A DNA stretch of 64,000 nt from Sphingomonas paucimobilis NBRC 13935 (GCF_000739895.2 NZ_BBJS01000018.1:1-64000), one strand, 5' to 3'; positions 18,867 through 29,618 are shown, counted from the first letter of the stretch. Notes: a model not told the origin generated them from the letters alone. Made by a program: numbers and translations.

Positions 18867-19940
18867 TCAGCGAGCCGTGGCGTGGAGCAGTTCGCGTGCG
18901 ACACTGCCCAGCGGAATTACCTTGTCCGCCGCGCCGCGTGCGATCGCTTCCTTGGGCATGCCGAAGACGATCGAGGTCGCCTCGTCCTGCGCGAAGGTGC
19001 GGGCTCCCGCCTGCTTCATTTCCAATAGACCGCGGGCGCCGTCATCCCCCATGCCGGTCAGGATGATGCCGACCGCATTGGCCCCCGCATTGCGCGCCGC
19101 CGAGCGGAACAGCACGTCGACCGAGGGGCGGTGGCGCGAGACCAGCGGCCCCTCGCGCACCGACACGACATAGCGCGCCCCCTGCCGCTCCAGCATGGTG
19201 TGGCGAAGACCGCCCGGCGCGATCAGCACCCGGCCGCGCATCACCGTGTCGCCGTCCTCGGCCTCCTTGACGTCGACCTCGCACAGCCCGTCGAGCCGCT
19301 TGGCGAAGGCACGGGTGAAACTTTCGGGCATGTGCTGGACGATGACGATGCCCGGCGAATTGGCGGGTAGCGCCTCCAACACCTCGCGCAGCGCCTCCGT
19401 GCCGCCGGTCGAGGCGCCGATGCACACCACCATTTCGGTCGTGCGGCTCATTGCGCGGCCGGTGGGCGGCGGCAGGACGGCATCGGCGGTCAGCTTCTGC
19501 GCGGGTGCGGAGGTGCGGGTCTGGCGACGCGCGCCCAACCGCGCCTTGGCGGCGCCCTTCACCGTCTCGCGGATCATCAGATGCGCTTCGGCCAGATGAT
19601 CGGCGACGCCGACGCGCGGCTTCAGGATGACGTCGACCGCACCGGCCTCCAGCGCCTGGAGCAGCGTTTCCGATCCCTCCTCGACCAACGAGGAGCACAT
19701 GACGACCGGGATCGGCCGCTGCGCCATCAGCTTGCGCAGGAAGGTGATGCCGTCCATGCGCGGCATCTCGACGTCCAGCGTGATGACGTCGGGCACTTCC
19801 TCCTGGATGTAACGCGCGGCGGCGAAGGGATCGGCGGCGGCGGCGATCACCTGGATTTCCGGATCAGCGGACAGGATCGCGGTCATCGCCTGACGAACGC
19901 TGGCGCTGTCGTCGATCACCAGCACGCGGAGCTTCTTCAT
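18867..19940 (-). CDS. cheB: Chemotaxis response regulator methylesterase CheB
   Basis: Removes methyl groups from (and deamidates) chemoreceptors, giving adaptation. The 357 residues comprise an N-terminal receiver domain with Asp10/Asp11 and phospho-acceptor Asp56 ([11 protein letters not shown]), a linker, and a C-terminal methylesterase domain with the Ser-His-Asp triad in [17 protein letters not shown] and GMGDDGARG. It lies 4 nt after the cheR stop, in the usual CheR-CheB pairing. Confidence 0.96.
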   Translation of the reverse strand: MKKLRVLVIDDSASVRQAMTAILSADPEIQVIAAAADPFAAARYIQEEVPDVITLDVEMPRMDGITFLRKLMAQRPIPVVMCSSLVEEGSETLLQALEAGAVDVILKPRVGVADHLAEAHLMIRETVKGAAKARLGARRQTRTSAPAQKLTADAVLPPPTGRAMSRTTEMVVCIGASTGGTEALREVLEALPANSPGIVIVQHMPESFTRAFAKRLDGLCEVDVKEAEDGDTVMRGRVLIAPGGLRHTMLERQGARYVVSVREGPLVSRHRPSVDVLFRSAARNAGANAVGIILTGMGDDGARGLLEMKQAGARTFAQDEATSIVFGMPKEAIARGAADKVIPLGSVARELLHATAR

Positions 19941-19944
19941 CGCG

Positions 19945-20796
19945 TCAGATCCGCTTGAAGACGGTGTTGGCCACCGTGGACAGGGGAAGGTCGAAACCGG
20001 TGATCGATTCCGAATGGCCCAGGAACAGCAGGCCGCCGGGGCGCAGGCATTCGGTCAGCCGCCGCACCACCTTTTCCTGGGTCGGCTTGTCGAAATAGAT
20101 CAGGACGTTGCGGCAGAAGATGATGTCCATCGGGTCGCCGACCGGATAGCGGTCGTCCATCAGGTTCATCTGCGCAAAGCCGACCGCGGCGCGCAGCTCC
20201 GCCGCGATCCGCATCTCGCTGCGCCGGGGATCATTGGCGCGCATCGCATAGCGGGCACGCAAGGAGGGCGGCACCGGATCGAGCATCGCGGACGGATAGA
20301 CGCCGCGCTTGGCGATGCGCAGCACCTCGCTGTCCAGGTCGGTCGCCAGGATGCCGAAATCGGGCCCCTGATGATCGCGGGCAAAGGTATCGAGCAGCAT
20401 CGCCAGCGTATAAGGTTCGGCACCGGTCGAGCAGGCCGCGCTCCACACGCGCAACCGGTTGATGCCCGCATTACGCATCTGTGGTAGGACGGTGCCGACC
20501 AGATAGTCGAAATGCTTGGGCTCGCGAAAGAAATCGGTCTTGTTGGTGGTGACCGCGTTCAACAGATGCTCGCGCTCCGTCACCAGATTGTCGCTGTCGA
20601 ACAGCCAACTGCAATAATCGCTCAGGCTGCTATGGCCGTGCGCCCGTACGCGACGACGCAGCCGCCCTTCGATCATCGTGATCTTCACCGGTGGCAGACG
20701 GATACCGCATTCGCGGTACACATAGGCGGAGATTCGATCGAAATCGCTGCGCTGAAGCGCGTCGGACGAGTCCAACTGACGGGCCAGATTGCTCAA
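19945..20796 (-). CDS. cheR: Chemoreceptor glutamate methyltransferase CheR
   Basis: SAM-dependent methylation of receptor glutamates. The start is uncertain: TTG at 20796 has AGGAG 8 nt upstream and gives 283 residues; a GTG at 20838 would add 14 residues but has no ribosome-binding site. The N-terminal helical domain ([12 protein letters not shown], then RRRVRAHG) is followed by the SAM-binding Rossmann domain ([18 protein letters not shown]) and the motif [12 protein letters not shown]. No C-terminal TPR extension. It sits between cheW and cheB. Confidence 0.93.
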   Translation of the reverse strand: MSNLARQLDSSDALQRSDFDRISAYVYRECGIRLPPVKITMIEGRLRRRVRAHGHSSLSDYCSWLFDSDNLVTEREHLLNAVTTNKTDFFREPKHFDYLVGTVLPQMRNAGINRLRVWSAACSTGAEPYTLAMLLDTFARDHQGPDFGILATDLDSEVLRIAKRGVYPSAMLDPVPPSLRARYAMRANDPRRSEMRIAAELRAAVGFAQMNLMDDRYPVGDPMDIIFCRNVLIYFDKPTQEKVVRRLTECLRPGGLLFLGHSESITGFDLPLSTVANTVFKRI

Positions 20797-20869
20797 GTAG
20801 ACGGCTCCTATGGCGTCTGCGGAAAACCGGCCGGCCACCGCGCCAGGGCGGCGGCCGGCGTATAGATCG

Positions 20870-21367
20870 TCAGGCGGCGAGGCCCAACGTGTTCAGGGCA
20901 TCCACCCCGCCATCGCCGGCGAACAGCCGGGCGGGATCGAGCAGCGCGACGAACCCGGCACCACGCCGCAGGATCGCCTCGATCTGATCCGAGCGCCAGC
21001 GACCGCCGATATCAGGCGATCCCTCGATCGCGTCGGGTCCGAAGGTGCTGACGTCCAGCACCCGGTCGACCACCAGCCCCAGCGCCAGCGCGGCGGTGCC
21101 GTCCTGGGTCGAAGGGATGTCGACGACCAGGATACGGGTGGCCAGCGTGGTCTCGGCCGACATCAGGCCCAGGCGCACGCGAAGGTCGATCATCGGCACC
21201 GAATCCCCGCGCACATCGGTCAGGCCCAGGAACCAGGCGGGCGCGCCGGGCACCCGATAGGCCGGACGATGGTCCAGGATTTCGCGCACCGCCGTCACCG
21301 GCAGGGCGAATTCCTCTTCCCCCAGGCCGAAGACGACGACCTGAATGTCTCCCCGCGCGGCGCTCAT
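20870..21367 (-). CDS. cheW: CheW coupling protein (second copy)
   Basis: Adaptor linking chemoreceptors to CheA; 165 residues forming the SH3-like CheW fold. Recognisable segments are [21 protein letters not shown] and [17 protein letters not shown]. Its ATG overlaps the stop codon of the upstream receptor gene by 4 nt, so receptor and adaptor are co-translated. It is distinct in sequence from the other CheW at 25095-25622, which may mean the two pair with different partners. Confidence 0.93.
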   Translation of the reverse strand: MSAARGDIQVVVFGLGEEEFALPVTAVREILDHRPAYRVPGAPAWFLGLTDVRGDSVPMIDLRVRLGLMSAETTLATRILVVDIPSTQDGTAALALGLVVDRVLDVSTFGPDAIEGSPDIGGRWRSDQIEAILRRGAGFVALLDPARLFAGDGGVDALNTLGLAA

Positions 21368-23046
21368 GCTGCGCGTCCGAATTCGGCGTCTTCGCCGTCG
21401 GGGCCACCATTGGTCAGGTCGAGGGCGAAGCCCCGGACCCGCGCCTGCTGCTCGGCGACCGAGCCGGCACGCGGCGCGGGCTTGGACGCCCTTGCCACGG
21501 CGGGACGCGCCTTGGCCGTCTTGCTCCCGACCGACTTGAAGCGGCGCGGCTCTTCCTGGCCGACGCGGAAGAAGGCGATGCTTTCCTGCAGTTCCTCGGC
21601 CTGGCTGGCGAGTTCCTCCGAGGTGGAGGAGATCTGCTCGGAGGCCGATGCGTTCTGCTGCGTCACCTTGTCGAGCTGCTGGATCGCCTCGTTGATCTGG
21701 ACGGCGCCGATATCCTGTTCGCGGCAGGCGGCGCTGATCTCGGCGACCAGTTCGGCGGTGCGGCGGATGTCGGGCACCAGCTTGGTCAGCATCTCGCCCG
21801 CCTGGGTAGCGGCGGTGACGGTGTCCGAGGACATGCCGCTGATCTCGGCGGCCGCCGTCTGGCTGCGTTCGGCCAGCTTGCGGACCTCGGCGGCGACGAC
21901 CGCGAAGCCGCGACCATGTTCACCGGCCCGGGCCGCCTCAACCGCCGCGTTCAGCGCGAGAAGGTCGGTCTGACGCGCGATTTCCTGCACGATGCCGATC
22001 TTCTCGGCGATGGTGCGCATCGCCACGACGGCCTTCTGCACGGCGGCACCGCTCTGCTCGGCGTCCTGCGACGACTGACGAGCGATCTTCTCGGTCTGGG
22101 TGGCGTTGTCGGCATTCTGTTTGATGTTGGCGGCCATCTGCTCCATCGAAGCCGAGGCCTCCTCGGCGGCGGCGGCCTGCTCGGTCGCGCCCTGGCTCAC
22201 CTGCTCCGAAGAGGACGACAGCTGCTGGCTGCCCGCCGCGACATTATGCGCCGCCTGGGTCGTCTGGCCGATCGTGTCGCGCAGACGCGCCGTCATGCTG
22301 TTGACGGTTTCGACCAGATCGCTGATCTCGTCATTGCTCTTGACGGCGACGTCGTTGCTCAGATCACCTTGCGCGATCGCGGTCACGGCTGCCGACACTT
22401 GGCGAAGACCATTGGCCACCAGCATGGCGACCCACACGGCACCACAGATCGCGATCAGCAGCGCGACGAGCGCGGTGGCGATCAGCGTCATACGGGCCGA
22501 GGCATAAAGCGCATCCGATTCCTGGTCGGCCTTGACCAACTGATTCTGCGTCAGTTGCGTCAGCTTGGCGAGCGTCTCACCCAGTCGAATGACGATGGCG
22601 CGCCCTTCGGTCATGGAAACCTCCGCGGCTTCGGCATTCTGGCCCTGCATCGCCAGAGCGCGGGCGCGTTCGCTGACCGCCTTATAGGCCCGCCATTCCT
22701 CCAGCGCCTGGGTCCAGACCGGACGCCCCTGATCGGTTGCGATCTTCAGCCCGGCATTCAGATTGTCCTGCACCCGGCCATCATGCTCGACGAACTTGGC
22801 ATTGAAGTTCCGTTTCAAGGCCATGTCGTCGGTCATCATCATATTTTTTTCGTTGCGAATCGCACGACCGATATCGCCATCGGCGGCCAGGGAATATTGG
22901 ATGCGGCGCGTCGGCCCTTCAATGATATCGGAAATCGTATCGTTCAGCGCGCTCATCTTGATCACGCCAATGCCTACGACAAGGCACAATAATGCTATCA
23001 CTATTGTGAATGTTGTCGCCAATTTCACCTTGATCGTCGCACGCAT
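21364..23046 (-). CDS. Methyl-accepting chemotaxis protein 1
   Basis: Inner-membrane chemoreceptor of 560 residues. TM1 spans about residues 9-30; a periplasmic four-helix-bundle-type sensor follows to about 185; TM2 lies near 188-212; then HAMP and the signalling domain with the conserved hairpin ([20 protein letters not shown]). The signalling block 21575-22250 is nearly identical at DNA level to that of the next receptor gene, while the sensor domains differ. The tail ends EFGRAA in both receptors, with no NWETF-like CheR tether. Its stop overlaps the cheW start. Confidence 0.93.
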   Translation of the reverse strand: MRATIKVKLATTFTIVIALLCLVVGIGVIKMSALNDTISDIIEGPTRRIQYSLAADGDIGRAIRNEKNMMMTDDMALKRNFNAKFVEHDGRVQDNLNAGLKIATDQGRPVWTQALEEWRAYKAVSERARALAMQGQNAEAAEVSMTEGRAIVIRLGETLAKLTQLTQNQLVKADQESDALYASARMTLIATALVALLIAICGAVWVAMLVANGLRQVSAAVTAIAQGDLSNDVAVKSNDEISDLVETVNSMTARLRDTIGQTTQAAHNVAAGSQQLSSSSEQVSQGATEQAAAAEEASASMEQMAANIKQNADNATQTEKIARQSSQDAEQSGAAVQKAVVAMRTIAEKIGIVQEIARQTDLLALNAAVEAARAGEHGRGFAVVAAEVRKLAERSQTAAAEISGMSSDTVTAATQAGEMLTKLVPDIRRTAELVAEISAACREQDIGAVQINEAIQQLDKVTQQNASASEQISSTSEELASQAEELQESIAFFRVGQEEPRRFKSVGSKTAKARPAVARASKPAPRAGSVAEQQARVRGFALDLTNGGPDGEDAEFGRAA

Positions 23047-23232
23047 CTCAAATCCCCGTTTAAAGTACGAACCGCCACGAAAGCCTCATCTTCAGCTTCC
23101 TCATCCCAGATTACGTCCGAAGGGGTGAATGATTGGTTGTTTCCACCCTGCTTTTAATTCAGATCAGGATTTATTGGCCTAGTCGGACCGGGCGACACCC
23201 GGCGCGGAAAGGGGCATTCTCGCTGGATGATC

Positions 23233-23263
23233 GGCGGCGGGGCGATGATGACGCCCCGCCGCC
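23233..23263. promoter_or_regulatory. Perfect 12-bp stem hairpin between the two receptor genes
   Basis: GGCGGCGGGGCG and its exact complement enclose a 7-nt loop, 7 nt after the stop codon of the upstream receptor gene (minus strand). No U-run follows. It may stabilise the upstream mRNA or attenuate transcription into the distal half of the operon. Confidence 0.6.
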
Positions 23264-23270
23264 GGGTCCG

Positions 23271-25067
23271 TCAGGCTGCGCGGCCGAATTCCGCATCCTC
23301 GCCATCGGGACCGCCATTGGTCAGATCGAGGGCAAAGCCCCGGACCCGTGCCTGCTGGTCGGCTACCGAACCGGGACGCGGCGCGGGCTTGGCCTTCTTC
23401 GCGGGTGCGGCCGGCTTGCGGACCGGCGCCGCGCTACGGCTGCTGGTCGTGCGGGCCGCCTTGTCCACGGTGAAGTAGGCGATGCTTTCCTGCAGTTCCT
23501 CGGCCTGGCTGGCGAGTTCCTCCGAGGTGGAGGAGATCTGCTCGGAGGCCGATGCGTTCTGCTGCGTCACCTGATCGAGCTGCTGGATCGCCTCGTTGAT
23601 CTGGACGGCACCGATATCCTGTTCGCGGCAGGCGGCGCTGATCTCGGCGACCAGTTCGGCGGTGCGGCGGATGTCGGGCACCAGCTTGGTCAGCATCTCG
23701 CCCGCCTGGGTGGCGGCGGTGACGGTGTCCGAAGACATGCCGCTGATCTCGGCGGCCGCCGTCTGGCTGCGTTCGGCCAGCTTGCGGACCTCGGCGGCGA
23801 CGACCGCGAAGCCACGACCATGTTCGCCGGCCCGGGCCGCCTCGACCGCCGCGTTCAGCGCGAGGAGATCGGTCTGGCGCGCGATTTCCTGCACGATGCC
23901 GATCTTCTCGGCGATGGTGCGCATCGCGACGACGGCCTTCTGCACGGCGGCACCGCTTTGCTCGGCGTCCTGCGACGACTGGCGGGCGATCTTCTCGGTC
24001 TGGGTCGCGTTGTCGGCATTCTGTTTGATGTTGGCGGCCATCTGCTCCATCGAAGCCGAGGCCTCCTCGGCGGCGGCGGCCTGCTCGGTCGCGCCCTGGC
24101 TCACCTGCTCGGATGAGGACGACAGCTGCTGGCTGCCCGCCGCGACATTATGCGCTGCCTGTGTCGCATCGCCGACCACGCCGCGCAGACGCTCGACCAT
24201 CGCGACCAGCGCATGGCCCAGCACGTCCTTCTCCGACAGCGGCTGATGCTGCACGGTCAGGTCGCCCGCCGCGATCGTATCGGCCAACTGTGCGCTCTCG
24301 CGCAGATTGGCGGTCATGCGGTTGACCGTGTTGACCAGATCCTTGATCTCGTCGTTGCTGGTGACCGCGACATCCTGGCTGAGATCGCCCACGGCGACCG
24401 CTTCGATCGCGACCGACACCTTCTTCAGGCCCATCGACACGATGCGCGAAATCCACAGGGCGCCGCCGACCGCAACCAGGATCGCCAGCGCCGCGACACC
24501 CAGCATCACATTGCGGGCGTTGTCATACGTCGCCTGTGCATCGTTGCTTGCCGTCTGCAGGTCCGCCTTGGCCAAAGAGACCAGCTGAACGCAAAGGGCC
24601 GATATACGCATCGAGGCTTCGCGCGACTTGGTGATCGACATCCTGCCCGCCTCGGCATTCTGGTTGCGCTTGGCCAGATCGCGAATGGCGTCATTGATCG
24701 GTGTGTAGACCCGATAGGCCGCCTGGATGTCGTTCCACACCGGGCGCCCCTTTTCGGTTGCCGTGCTCAGGCCGGCGGCGATCAGCGCCTCGACCTCGCC
24801 GCGCGTCTTCATGACATCGGCGTCGAACTTGTTGGTCAGTTCCGTATCGTCGGTCAGCGCCATGTTCTTTTCGGCGCGCAGCATATAGCTGACCCGCTCG
24901 TTCAGCGATTGCGCCCGCTCAAGCCGCGACGCCGGACCGGCGACCATCTGGGTCGTCGTGTCGTTCAGCGTGCTCAGCTTGGCGATCCCCAGCCCCACCA
25001 CGACCAGAAGGAAAAAGACGATGAACGCGAATGTCGCGCCCAACTTCATCTTGATCGTTGCTCTCAT
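23271..25067 (-). CDS. Methyl-accepting chemotaxis protein 2
   Basis: Inner-membrane chemoreceptor of 598 residues with a strong GGAGGGGG site before the ATG. TM1 is about residues 8-30, the periplasmic four-helix-type sensor runs to about 185, and TM2 is near 188-212. It carries an extra HAMP-like segment ([16 protein letters not shown]) before the signalling domain that receptor 1 lacks. The hairpin tip ([20 protein letters not shown]) and the EFGRAA tail match receptor 1. A tandem duplication with divergent sensing domains is evident. Ligands are unknown. Confidence 0.93.
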   Translation of the reverse strand: MRATIKMKLGATFAFIVFFLLVVVGLGIAKLSTLNDTTTQMVAGPASRLERAQSLNERVSYMLRAEKNMALTDDTELTNKFDADVMKTRGEVEALIAAGLSTATEKGRPVWNDIQAAYRVYTPINDAIRDLAKRNQNAEAGRMSITKSREASMRISALCVQLVSLAKADLQTASNDAQATYDNARNVMLGVAALAILVAVGGALWISRIVSMGLKKVSVAIEAVAVGDLSQDVAVTSNDEIKDLVNTVNRMTANLRESAQLADTIAAGDLTVQHQPLSEKDVLGHALVAMVERLRGVVGDATQAAHNVAAGSQQLSSSSEQVSQGATEQAAAAEEASASMEQMAANIKQNADNATQTEKIARQSSQDAEQSGAAVQKAVVAMRTIAEKIGIVQEIARQTDLLALNAAVEAARAGEHGRGFAVVAAEVRKLAERSQTAAAEISGMSSDTVTAATQAGEMLTKLVPDIRRTAELVAEISAACREQDIGAVQINEAIQQLDQVTQQNASASEQISSTSEELASQAEELQESIAYFTVDKAARTTSSRSAAPVRKPAAPAKKAKPAPRPGSVADQQARVRGFALDLTNGGPDGEDAEFGRAA

Positions 25068-25094
25068 AAACCCCCTCCAAAAAATGGAAAAATA

Positions 25095-25622
25095 CTACTG
25101 ACGCGTCACGGCAGCTCCCATGGCCGGGGCCAGGATGGCGGTCAGGTCGGGCAGGACGACGAGGTCGTCGTTCCACCGGATCAGGCTGCGCACATGATCA
25201 CGGCGCCATCGGATGCCGACGGTTGGCACCGCCTCGCTCGTCGCCTGGCGGAAGGTCGCGACCTCATGGACCTGATCGGTACGCAGGCCGAGCAAGGTCG
25301 CCTCCCCCTCCAGGTCCAGTTCGATGACGACGATCCGGCTGTGCGCGGTCGGCGGGGCCGGCTCCATCCCAAAGGCCAGACGCAGGTCGGCGACGGGGAC
25401 GATCTTGCCCCGGAAGTTGACGACATGGCTGACCAGCGCGGGTGCGCCGGGAATGAATGTTTCGGGCAGCAGGTCCAGGATTTCCTGGACCAGGATCGCC
25501 TCCAGGGCGAAGGTCTCGCCGCCCAGCTCGAAGATCAGGACCTCCAGTTCGCCATGGCTGTCCCATGCGATCAGATCGGTCGACGCCTGGGCCCCTGCCC
25601 CTTGCAAATTATCCTGCGGCAC
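25095..25622 (-). CDS. cheW: CheW coupling protein (first copy)
   Basis: Receptor-CheA adaptor of 175 residues. GTG at 25622 is chosen because GGAGGAG lies about 7 nt upstream; the gene then overlaps the cheA end by 14 nt. CheW-fold segments include VLIFELGGETFAL, VQEILDLLP and HVVNFRGKIVPVADL. It sits between cheA and the first receptor gene. Confidence 0.92.
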   Translation of the reverse strand: MPQDNLQGAGAQASTDLIAWDSHGELEVLIFELGGETFALEAILVQEILDLLPETFIPGAPALVSHVVNFRGKIVPVADLRLAFGMEPAPPTAHSRIVVIELDLEGEATLLGLRTDQVHEVATFRQATSEAVPTVGIRWRRDHVRSLIRWNDDLVVLPDLTAILAPAMGAAVTRQ

Positions 25623-27579
25623 GAAGCATCTCCTCCTGGGGCTGGGCCATGGCAACCAGTTGCGCGACGTCGAGGATCAACGCGACGCTGCCGTCGCCCA
25701 GGATCGTCGCGCCCGAAAAGCTGGCCGCGCCACGATGAAAGGCGGACAGCGACTTGATGACGGTCTGGTGGTTGCCGATGATCTGATCGACGACCAGGCC
25801 GACCCGCTCGCGCCCGGTGGACACGACGACGATCTTCTGGAACGGATCAGGCTTGGTCCCGGTCGCGAACATCTCGCGCAGGCGCAGGAACGGCACCAGC
25901 GTTTCGCGAAGCGTGATGACGCTGCGCCCGCGCGAGCGCAGATCCTCCTCCAGCGACAGTTCCAGGCATTCCTCGACCGCCGAAAGCGGGATGACGTAGC
26001 GCCCCTCGCCCACCCGGACGAGCAACCCTTCGATGATCGCCAGCGTCAGCGGAATGCGCAGCGTGATGGTCGATCCCTGGCCGGCGACGCTCTTGACGTC
26101 GATCGAGCCGCGCAGGCTTTCGATCGTGCGCTTGACCACGTCCATGCCGACGCCACGCCCCGACAGGTTGGTGACCTGCGCTGCCGTGGAAAAGCCGGGG
26201 TGGAAGATCAGGCCGAGCAGTTCATCGTCGGTCAACACCTGGCCGGGCTGGATCAGGCCATTGGCTTCCGCCTTGGCGCGAACCCGCTCGCGATCGATGC
26301 CGCGCCCGTCATCGGTGATGGTGATCAGAACCTCGCCACCCACCTGATGCGCGCTCAGGCGGATGCGGCCGGCGGCCGGCTTGCCGGCGGCCTGGCGGTC
26401 CTCGGCCATCTCCAGCCCATGGTCGCACGAGTTGCGGATGATGTGGACCAGCGGATCGAACAGCCGCTCGATCACGGTCTTGTCGACCTCGGTGCTCTCG
26501 CCCTCGGTGACCAGCTCGATCGCCTTGCCGGTCTCGATCGCCAGATCATGGATCAGGCGACGGAAACGGCCGAACAGCGTCGAGACCGGCACCATGCGCA
26601 GGATCATCATCGTGTCGCGCATCTCGCCGGTCAGCCGTTCGATCTCTTCCGAAACGGAACGCAGGCTCAGGTCATGGCCATGGGCGGCAAGCTGCGACAG
26701 ACGGCTCTGCGCGATCACCAGTTCGCCCACCCGGTCCATCAGTTCGTCGAGCCGCTCGGCGGGGACACGGACATTCTCGCCCTGCACACGGCTGGTGGTG
26801 GCGCGGGCGCCGGTATCGTTGGCCGCAACCGGTTCGGTCGTCTGGGCGACATCGTCGACCGCGACTGCGGCGACCGGCGCATCGTCTTCGACCGTCAGCG
26901 GCGTGATGGTGATTTCCATGTCGTCCATGACGAACAGGAAGACGTCCTCGATCGCGTCCTTCGAAATGTCGCCGATCAGCGTGCAGTCCCAGCCGATCAT
27001 GCAATGGCTGGGGTTGAGTTCGTCGAGCGTGGGCACATCGTCGATGCGCGCCACGATGGTCGCCTCGCCCAGTTCACGCAGCTCGTCGAGCAGCGCGAGC
27101 GGATTGGTGCCATTGGCCATCGCATCGGGCGGCAGGCGGAAGGACAGGGTCCAGCCGCGCTTGGCGGCCACGGCAGACGCAGACGCACCGCCCCCGGCCG
27201 CCGCATCGACCGCCGCCGCCAGCCGGGCAAGGATCACCTGCCCCTCGGCCGCCGGCGCGTCGCCCTCGACCAGCGCCCGCATATGGTCGCCTGCCGACAG
27301 GATCACCGAGACCAGTTCGGGCGTGGCCCGGACATCGCCCTTGCGCACCCGGTCGAACGCGCTTTCGCAATGATGGGTAAAGGCCGCCAGCGCGTCGAAG
27401 CCGAACATCGCGCCCGAGCCCTTCAGCGTGTGGAGCCCGCGGAACACCGCATTGACCAGACCCATATCGTCCAGGCGATGGCCCAGATCGAGCAGACCCT
27501 GTTCGACCTGTTCGAGCAGTTCGCCCGCCTCGATCCGAAAGGCGGCTGTCGGATCTTCGCCGCTCCCAGGGCCGCTCAT
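25609..27579 (-). CDS. cheA: Chemotaxis sensor kinase CheA
   Basis: Autophosphorylating histidine kinase that phosphorylates CheY and CheB; 656 residues from the ATG at 27579, which overlaps the cheY stop by 4 nt. The HPt domain has His50 in GLHTLKGSG. A linker follows, then the dimerisation helices, the ATPase domain with N box HIIRNSCDHGLE and glycine boxes DDGRGID and GRGVGMDVVK, and a C-terminal CheW-like domain (YVIPLSAVEECLEL). An alanine- and valine-rich linker separates the P2-like region from dimerisation. Confidence 0.97.
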   Translation of the reverse strand: MSGPGSGEDPTAAFRIEAGELLEQVEQGLLDLGHRLDDMGLVNAVFRGLHTLKGSGAMFGFDALAAFTHHCESAFDRVRKGDVRATPELVSVILSAGDHMRALVEGDAPAAEGQVILARLAAAVDAAAGGGASASAVAAKRGWTLSFRLPPDAMANGTNPLALLDELRELGEATIVARIDDVPTLDELNPSHCMIGWDCTLIGDISKDAIEDVFLFVMDDMEITITPLTVEDDAPVAAVAVDDVAQTTEPVAANDTGARATTSRVQGENVRVPAERLDELMDRVGELVIAQSRLSQLAAHGHDLSLRSVSEEIERLTGEMRDTMMILRMVPVSTLFGRFRRLIHDLAIETGKAIELVTEGESTEVDKTVIERLFDPLVHIIRNSCDHGLEMAEDRQAAGKPAAGRIRLSAHQVGGEVLITITDDGRGIDRERVRAKAEANGLIQPGQVLTDDELLGLIFHPGFSTAAQVTNLSGRGVGMDVVKRTIESLRGSIDVKSVAGQGSTITLRIPLTLAIIEGLLVRVGEGRYVIPLSAVEECLELSLEEDLRSRGRSVITLRETLVPFLRLREMFATGTKPDPFQKIVVVSTGRERVGLVVDQIIGNHQTVIKSLSAFHRGAASFSGATILGDGSVALILDVAQLVAMAQPQEEMLRAAG

Positions 27580-27944
27580 CGCGCCAGCACCTTCTGCGCG
27601 ACGCGGATCAGCTGTTCTGGCTGGAACGGCTTGACCAGCCATCCGGTCGCGCCGGCCGCCTTGGCCTGGGCCTTCATCGCATCATCGGATTCGGTGGTCA
27701 GGAAGATGATCGGCACCCCCGCCTGTGCCGGCTGCTGGCGCAGGGCACGGATCATCGACAGGCCGTCCATGTTGGGCATGTTGAGGTCGGTGACGATCAG
27801 GTCGAATCGGGTCGCGGTCGCCTTGGCCAGGCCCTCGGCCCCGTCGCTCGCCTCGGTCACCGCATAGCCCGCGCCGGTCAGCGCGATCCGGATCGCCATT
27901 CGAAGACTGGCGCTGTCGTCGACGGTCAGGATGGAAGCGGTCAT
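27576..27944 (-). CDS. cheY: Single-domain response regulator CheY
   Basis: Receiver-only regulator of 122 residues that carries the chemotaxis signal. Acidic residues Asp9/Asp10, phospho-acceptor Asp53 (VTDLNMPNMDG), the switch Thr in FLTTES and Lys in LVKPF are present. The start at 27944 overlaps the STAS gene stop (ATGA) and its own stop overlaps the cheA start, so the three are translationally coupled. Confidence 0.95.
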   Translation of the reverse strand: MTASILTVDDSASLRMAIRIALTGAGYAVTEASDGAEGLAKATATRFDLIVTDLNMPNMDGLSMIRALRQQPAQAGVPIIFLTTESDDAMKAQAKAAGATGWLVKPFQPEQLIRVAQKVLAR

Positions 27945-28255
27945 TGCTCGGAATCTCCGTGGAACCAGAATTGGGTGTGTTCGGGGGTGGGGCAGGACAG
28001 GAAGCCCGCCCGGTCGAGAAGCCCGCGCAAACGGTCGCTGGCCGGCGCGGCGAGGGCGAAATCGCATCCGCATTGCGCCGCGGTATGGCGCGCCGACTGG
28101 ACGAGCTGAACGACACTGAGGTCGGGCGCGGCGACGGCGGACAGGTCCAGCCGCACCGTGCCGCCGGGTGCGATCGCGGTTCCGAGTTGTTCGGCCAGCA
28201 AGCCGATGGTTGGCAGGCACAGGTTCTCGGCCGCCGTCACCATAGTGATCGACAT
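27941..28255 (-). CDS. STAS-domain protein heading the chemotaxis operon
   Basis: A 104-residue single-domain protein with AAAAGGAGC upstream of the ATG. The segment TVRLDLSAVAAPDLSVVQLV fits the anti-sigma-factor-antagonist/STAS fold; the normal phosphorylatable Ser position appears as D-L-S. It is the first gene of the operon and overlaps cheY. STAS proteins in chemotaxis clusters can act as input or phosphorelay partners, but a role here is inferred from position. Confidence 0.78.
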   Translation of the reverse strand: MSITMVTAAENLCLPTIGLLAEQLGTAIAPGGTVRLDLSAVAAPDLSVVQLVQSARHTAAQCGCDFALAAPASDRLRGLLDRAGFLSCPTPEHTQFWFHGDSEQ

Positions 28256-28711
28256 CAGGCGCTCCTTTTACACGGGCAAAGCGCGCAAGAATGCGCGCAG
28301 GCAATCAGATCAAACGGACCGGCAACGGCCGGCAAAACGGGCCGGCTGGTTCACCGGCGGTAGCAATTGCTGGACGTCGTCGCGAAACATGGACGGCCTT
28401 GCATTGCTCGGCGTTGTTAATCCCCCCCTTGTTGCCTTGGGGTATATGCGACAAAAGTAAAATCGCGCTTAAATGTGCAACAATTGGTCTGGCCGGTCAT
28501 GCAAGACCATGACGACGCCAATAAAATATCGACTTTTCTGAATCTTAAGAAAAAGGCAGCGTTCGGCAACCGCTCGGGATGCGGGGCTCGCACGCTTGCA
28601 CTGAGACCTTTTGGGGCGGCAGCATGCCGTCTCGACCGGCACGACCGAGCGGAGAATATATCCCCCGCTCCGTCGCATTGTCCGATTCGCATGGCGGCCG
28701 GGCCGCCGTGG
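28256..28711. other. Intergenic region upstream of the chemotaxis operon
   Basis: About 456 bp without a supported gene. It must contain the che operon promoter (reading leftwards) and the 3' end of the nat transcript. An AT-richer stretch lies at about 28440-28560, and a GCCGGC/GCCGGC hairpin at 28328-28346. Short reading frames at 28545-28937 have no family features. I cannot place a -35/-10 pair with confidence. Confidence 0.5.
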
Positions 28712-29530
28712 TTATTCGGCGAACAGAGCCGCCGTTTCGTCCGGGGACAGGTCGATGCCGAACATCAGGCTCATCCGCATGCGATAGACGCGCGGATCGG
28801 TGATCGTCGCGCTCGTCTCTTCCTGCGCGACACGGCGGCGATAATGCCGATCGGTCAGTGTCGCGAAGCCGCGCGGCAGGATGATGCTGACGATATTGGC
28901 CTGGCGGAACCGGCTGGCCTCCGCCTGCGAGGTCCAATGATTGCCCATCGCCAGATCGGCATCCCAGACATGATCGGTGGTGAAGCTATATTGCGGCTCC
29001 CACCCCTCGCCCGTCGACCGTCCGTCGGTCAGGCCCGGATGCCCGTCGCGCAGCAGCATCCAGCCATGCTGGGCATCGCGGGTCAGGCGGAACCGCGCGC
29101 CATCGGGCGCCTCCGCCTCGGCCCCGTCGATCAGCGGCATGGGCGGGGAATAGCTGCCCCCGAACCCGGCATCGGCGATCCAGTCCTGCCCGTCGATATG
29201 GACCAGGCTGAGCGTATGGGTCGTGGGCGGCACGTCGGTGGCCCGCAGCCAGACGCGCGCCAGCAGCGGCCGGGCGGAAAAGCCGTGCGCAGCCAATGCA
29301 TCGAGGAACAGCCGGTTCTGCTCGAAACAATAACCGCCACGCTTGCCGGTCACCAGCTTGGCAAACACGCTGTCGCTGTCGATCGCGATCGGGCGACCGA
29401 GCCGGACGTCGAGATTTTCAAACGGAATGGCCAGGCGATGCGCCCATTGCAGCCGCGCCAGCCCATCGGCATCGACCGTGACACGGGACGGCAGGGCGAT
29501 GCGGGCGAGATAGGAATCAAGATCGAACAT
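28712..29530 (-). CDS. nat: Arylamine N-acetyltransferase
   Basis: Transfers acetyl from acetyl-CoA to arylamines and hydrazines; 272 residues, the usual NAT length. The catalytic triad is visible: Cys in RGGYCFEQN, His in THTLSLVH and Asp in WIADAGFGG. The IPFENLDV motif near residue 40 is also typical. It appears to be a stand-alone gene, divergent from sua5. Confidence 0.93.
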   Translation of the reverse strand: MFDLDSYLARIALPSRVTVDADGLARLQWAHRLAIPFENLDVRLGRPIAIDSDSVFAKLVTGKRGGYCFEQNRLFLDALAAHGFSARPLLARVWLRATDVPPTTHTLSLVHIDGQDWIADAGFGGSYSPPMPLIDGAEAEAPDGARFRLTRDAQHGWMLLRDGHPGLTDGRSTGEGWEPQYSFTTDHVWDADLAMGNHWTSQAEASRFRQANIVSIILPRGFATLTDRHYRRRVAQEETSATITDPRVYRMRMSLMFGIDLSPDETAALFAE

Positions 29531-29618
29531 GACGCCCCAGATAGGATGGCCCGCGCCGATTGTCGAAGGGCTCCCCCCTTATCCGCAGCGGTGCAAGCCG
29601 TTATAGCCTCGGGCGATC

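Noticed and set aside
25324..27867. Long plus-strand frame across cheA
   Set aside because: Antisense shadow; the minus strand has CheA catalytic motifs.
28545..28937. Short frames upstream of nat
   Set aside because: No domain, overlap nat and the gap on both strands.
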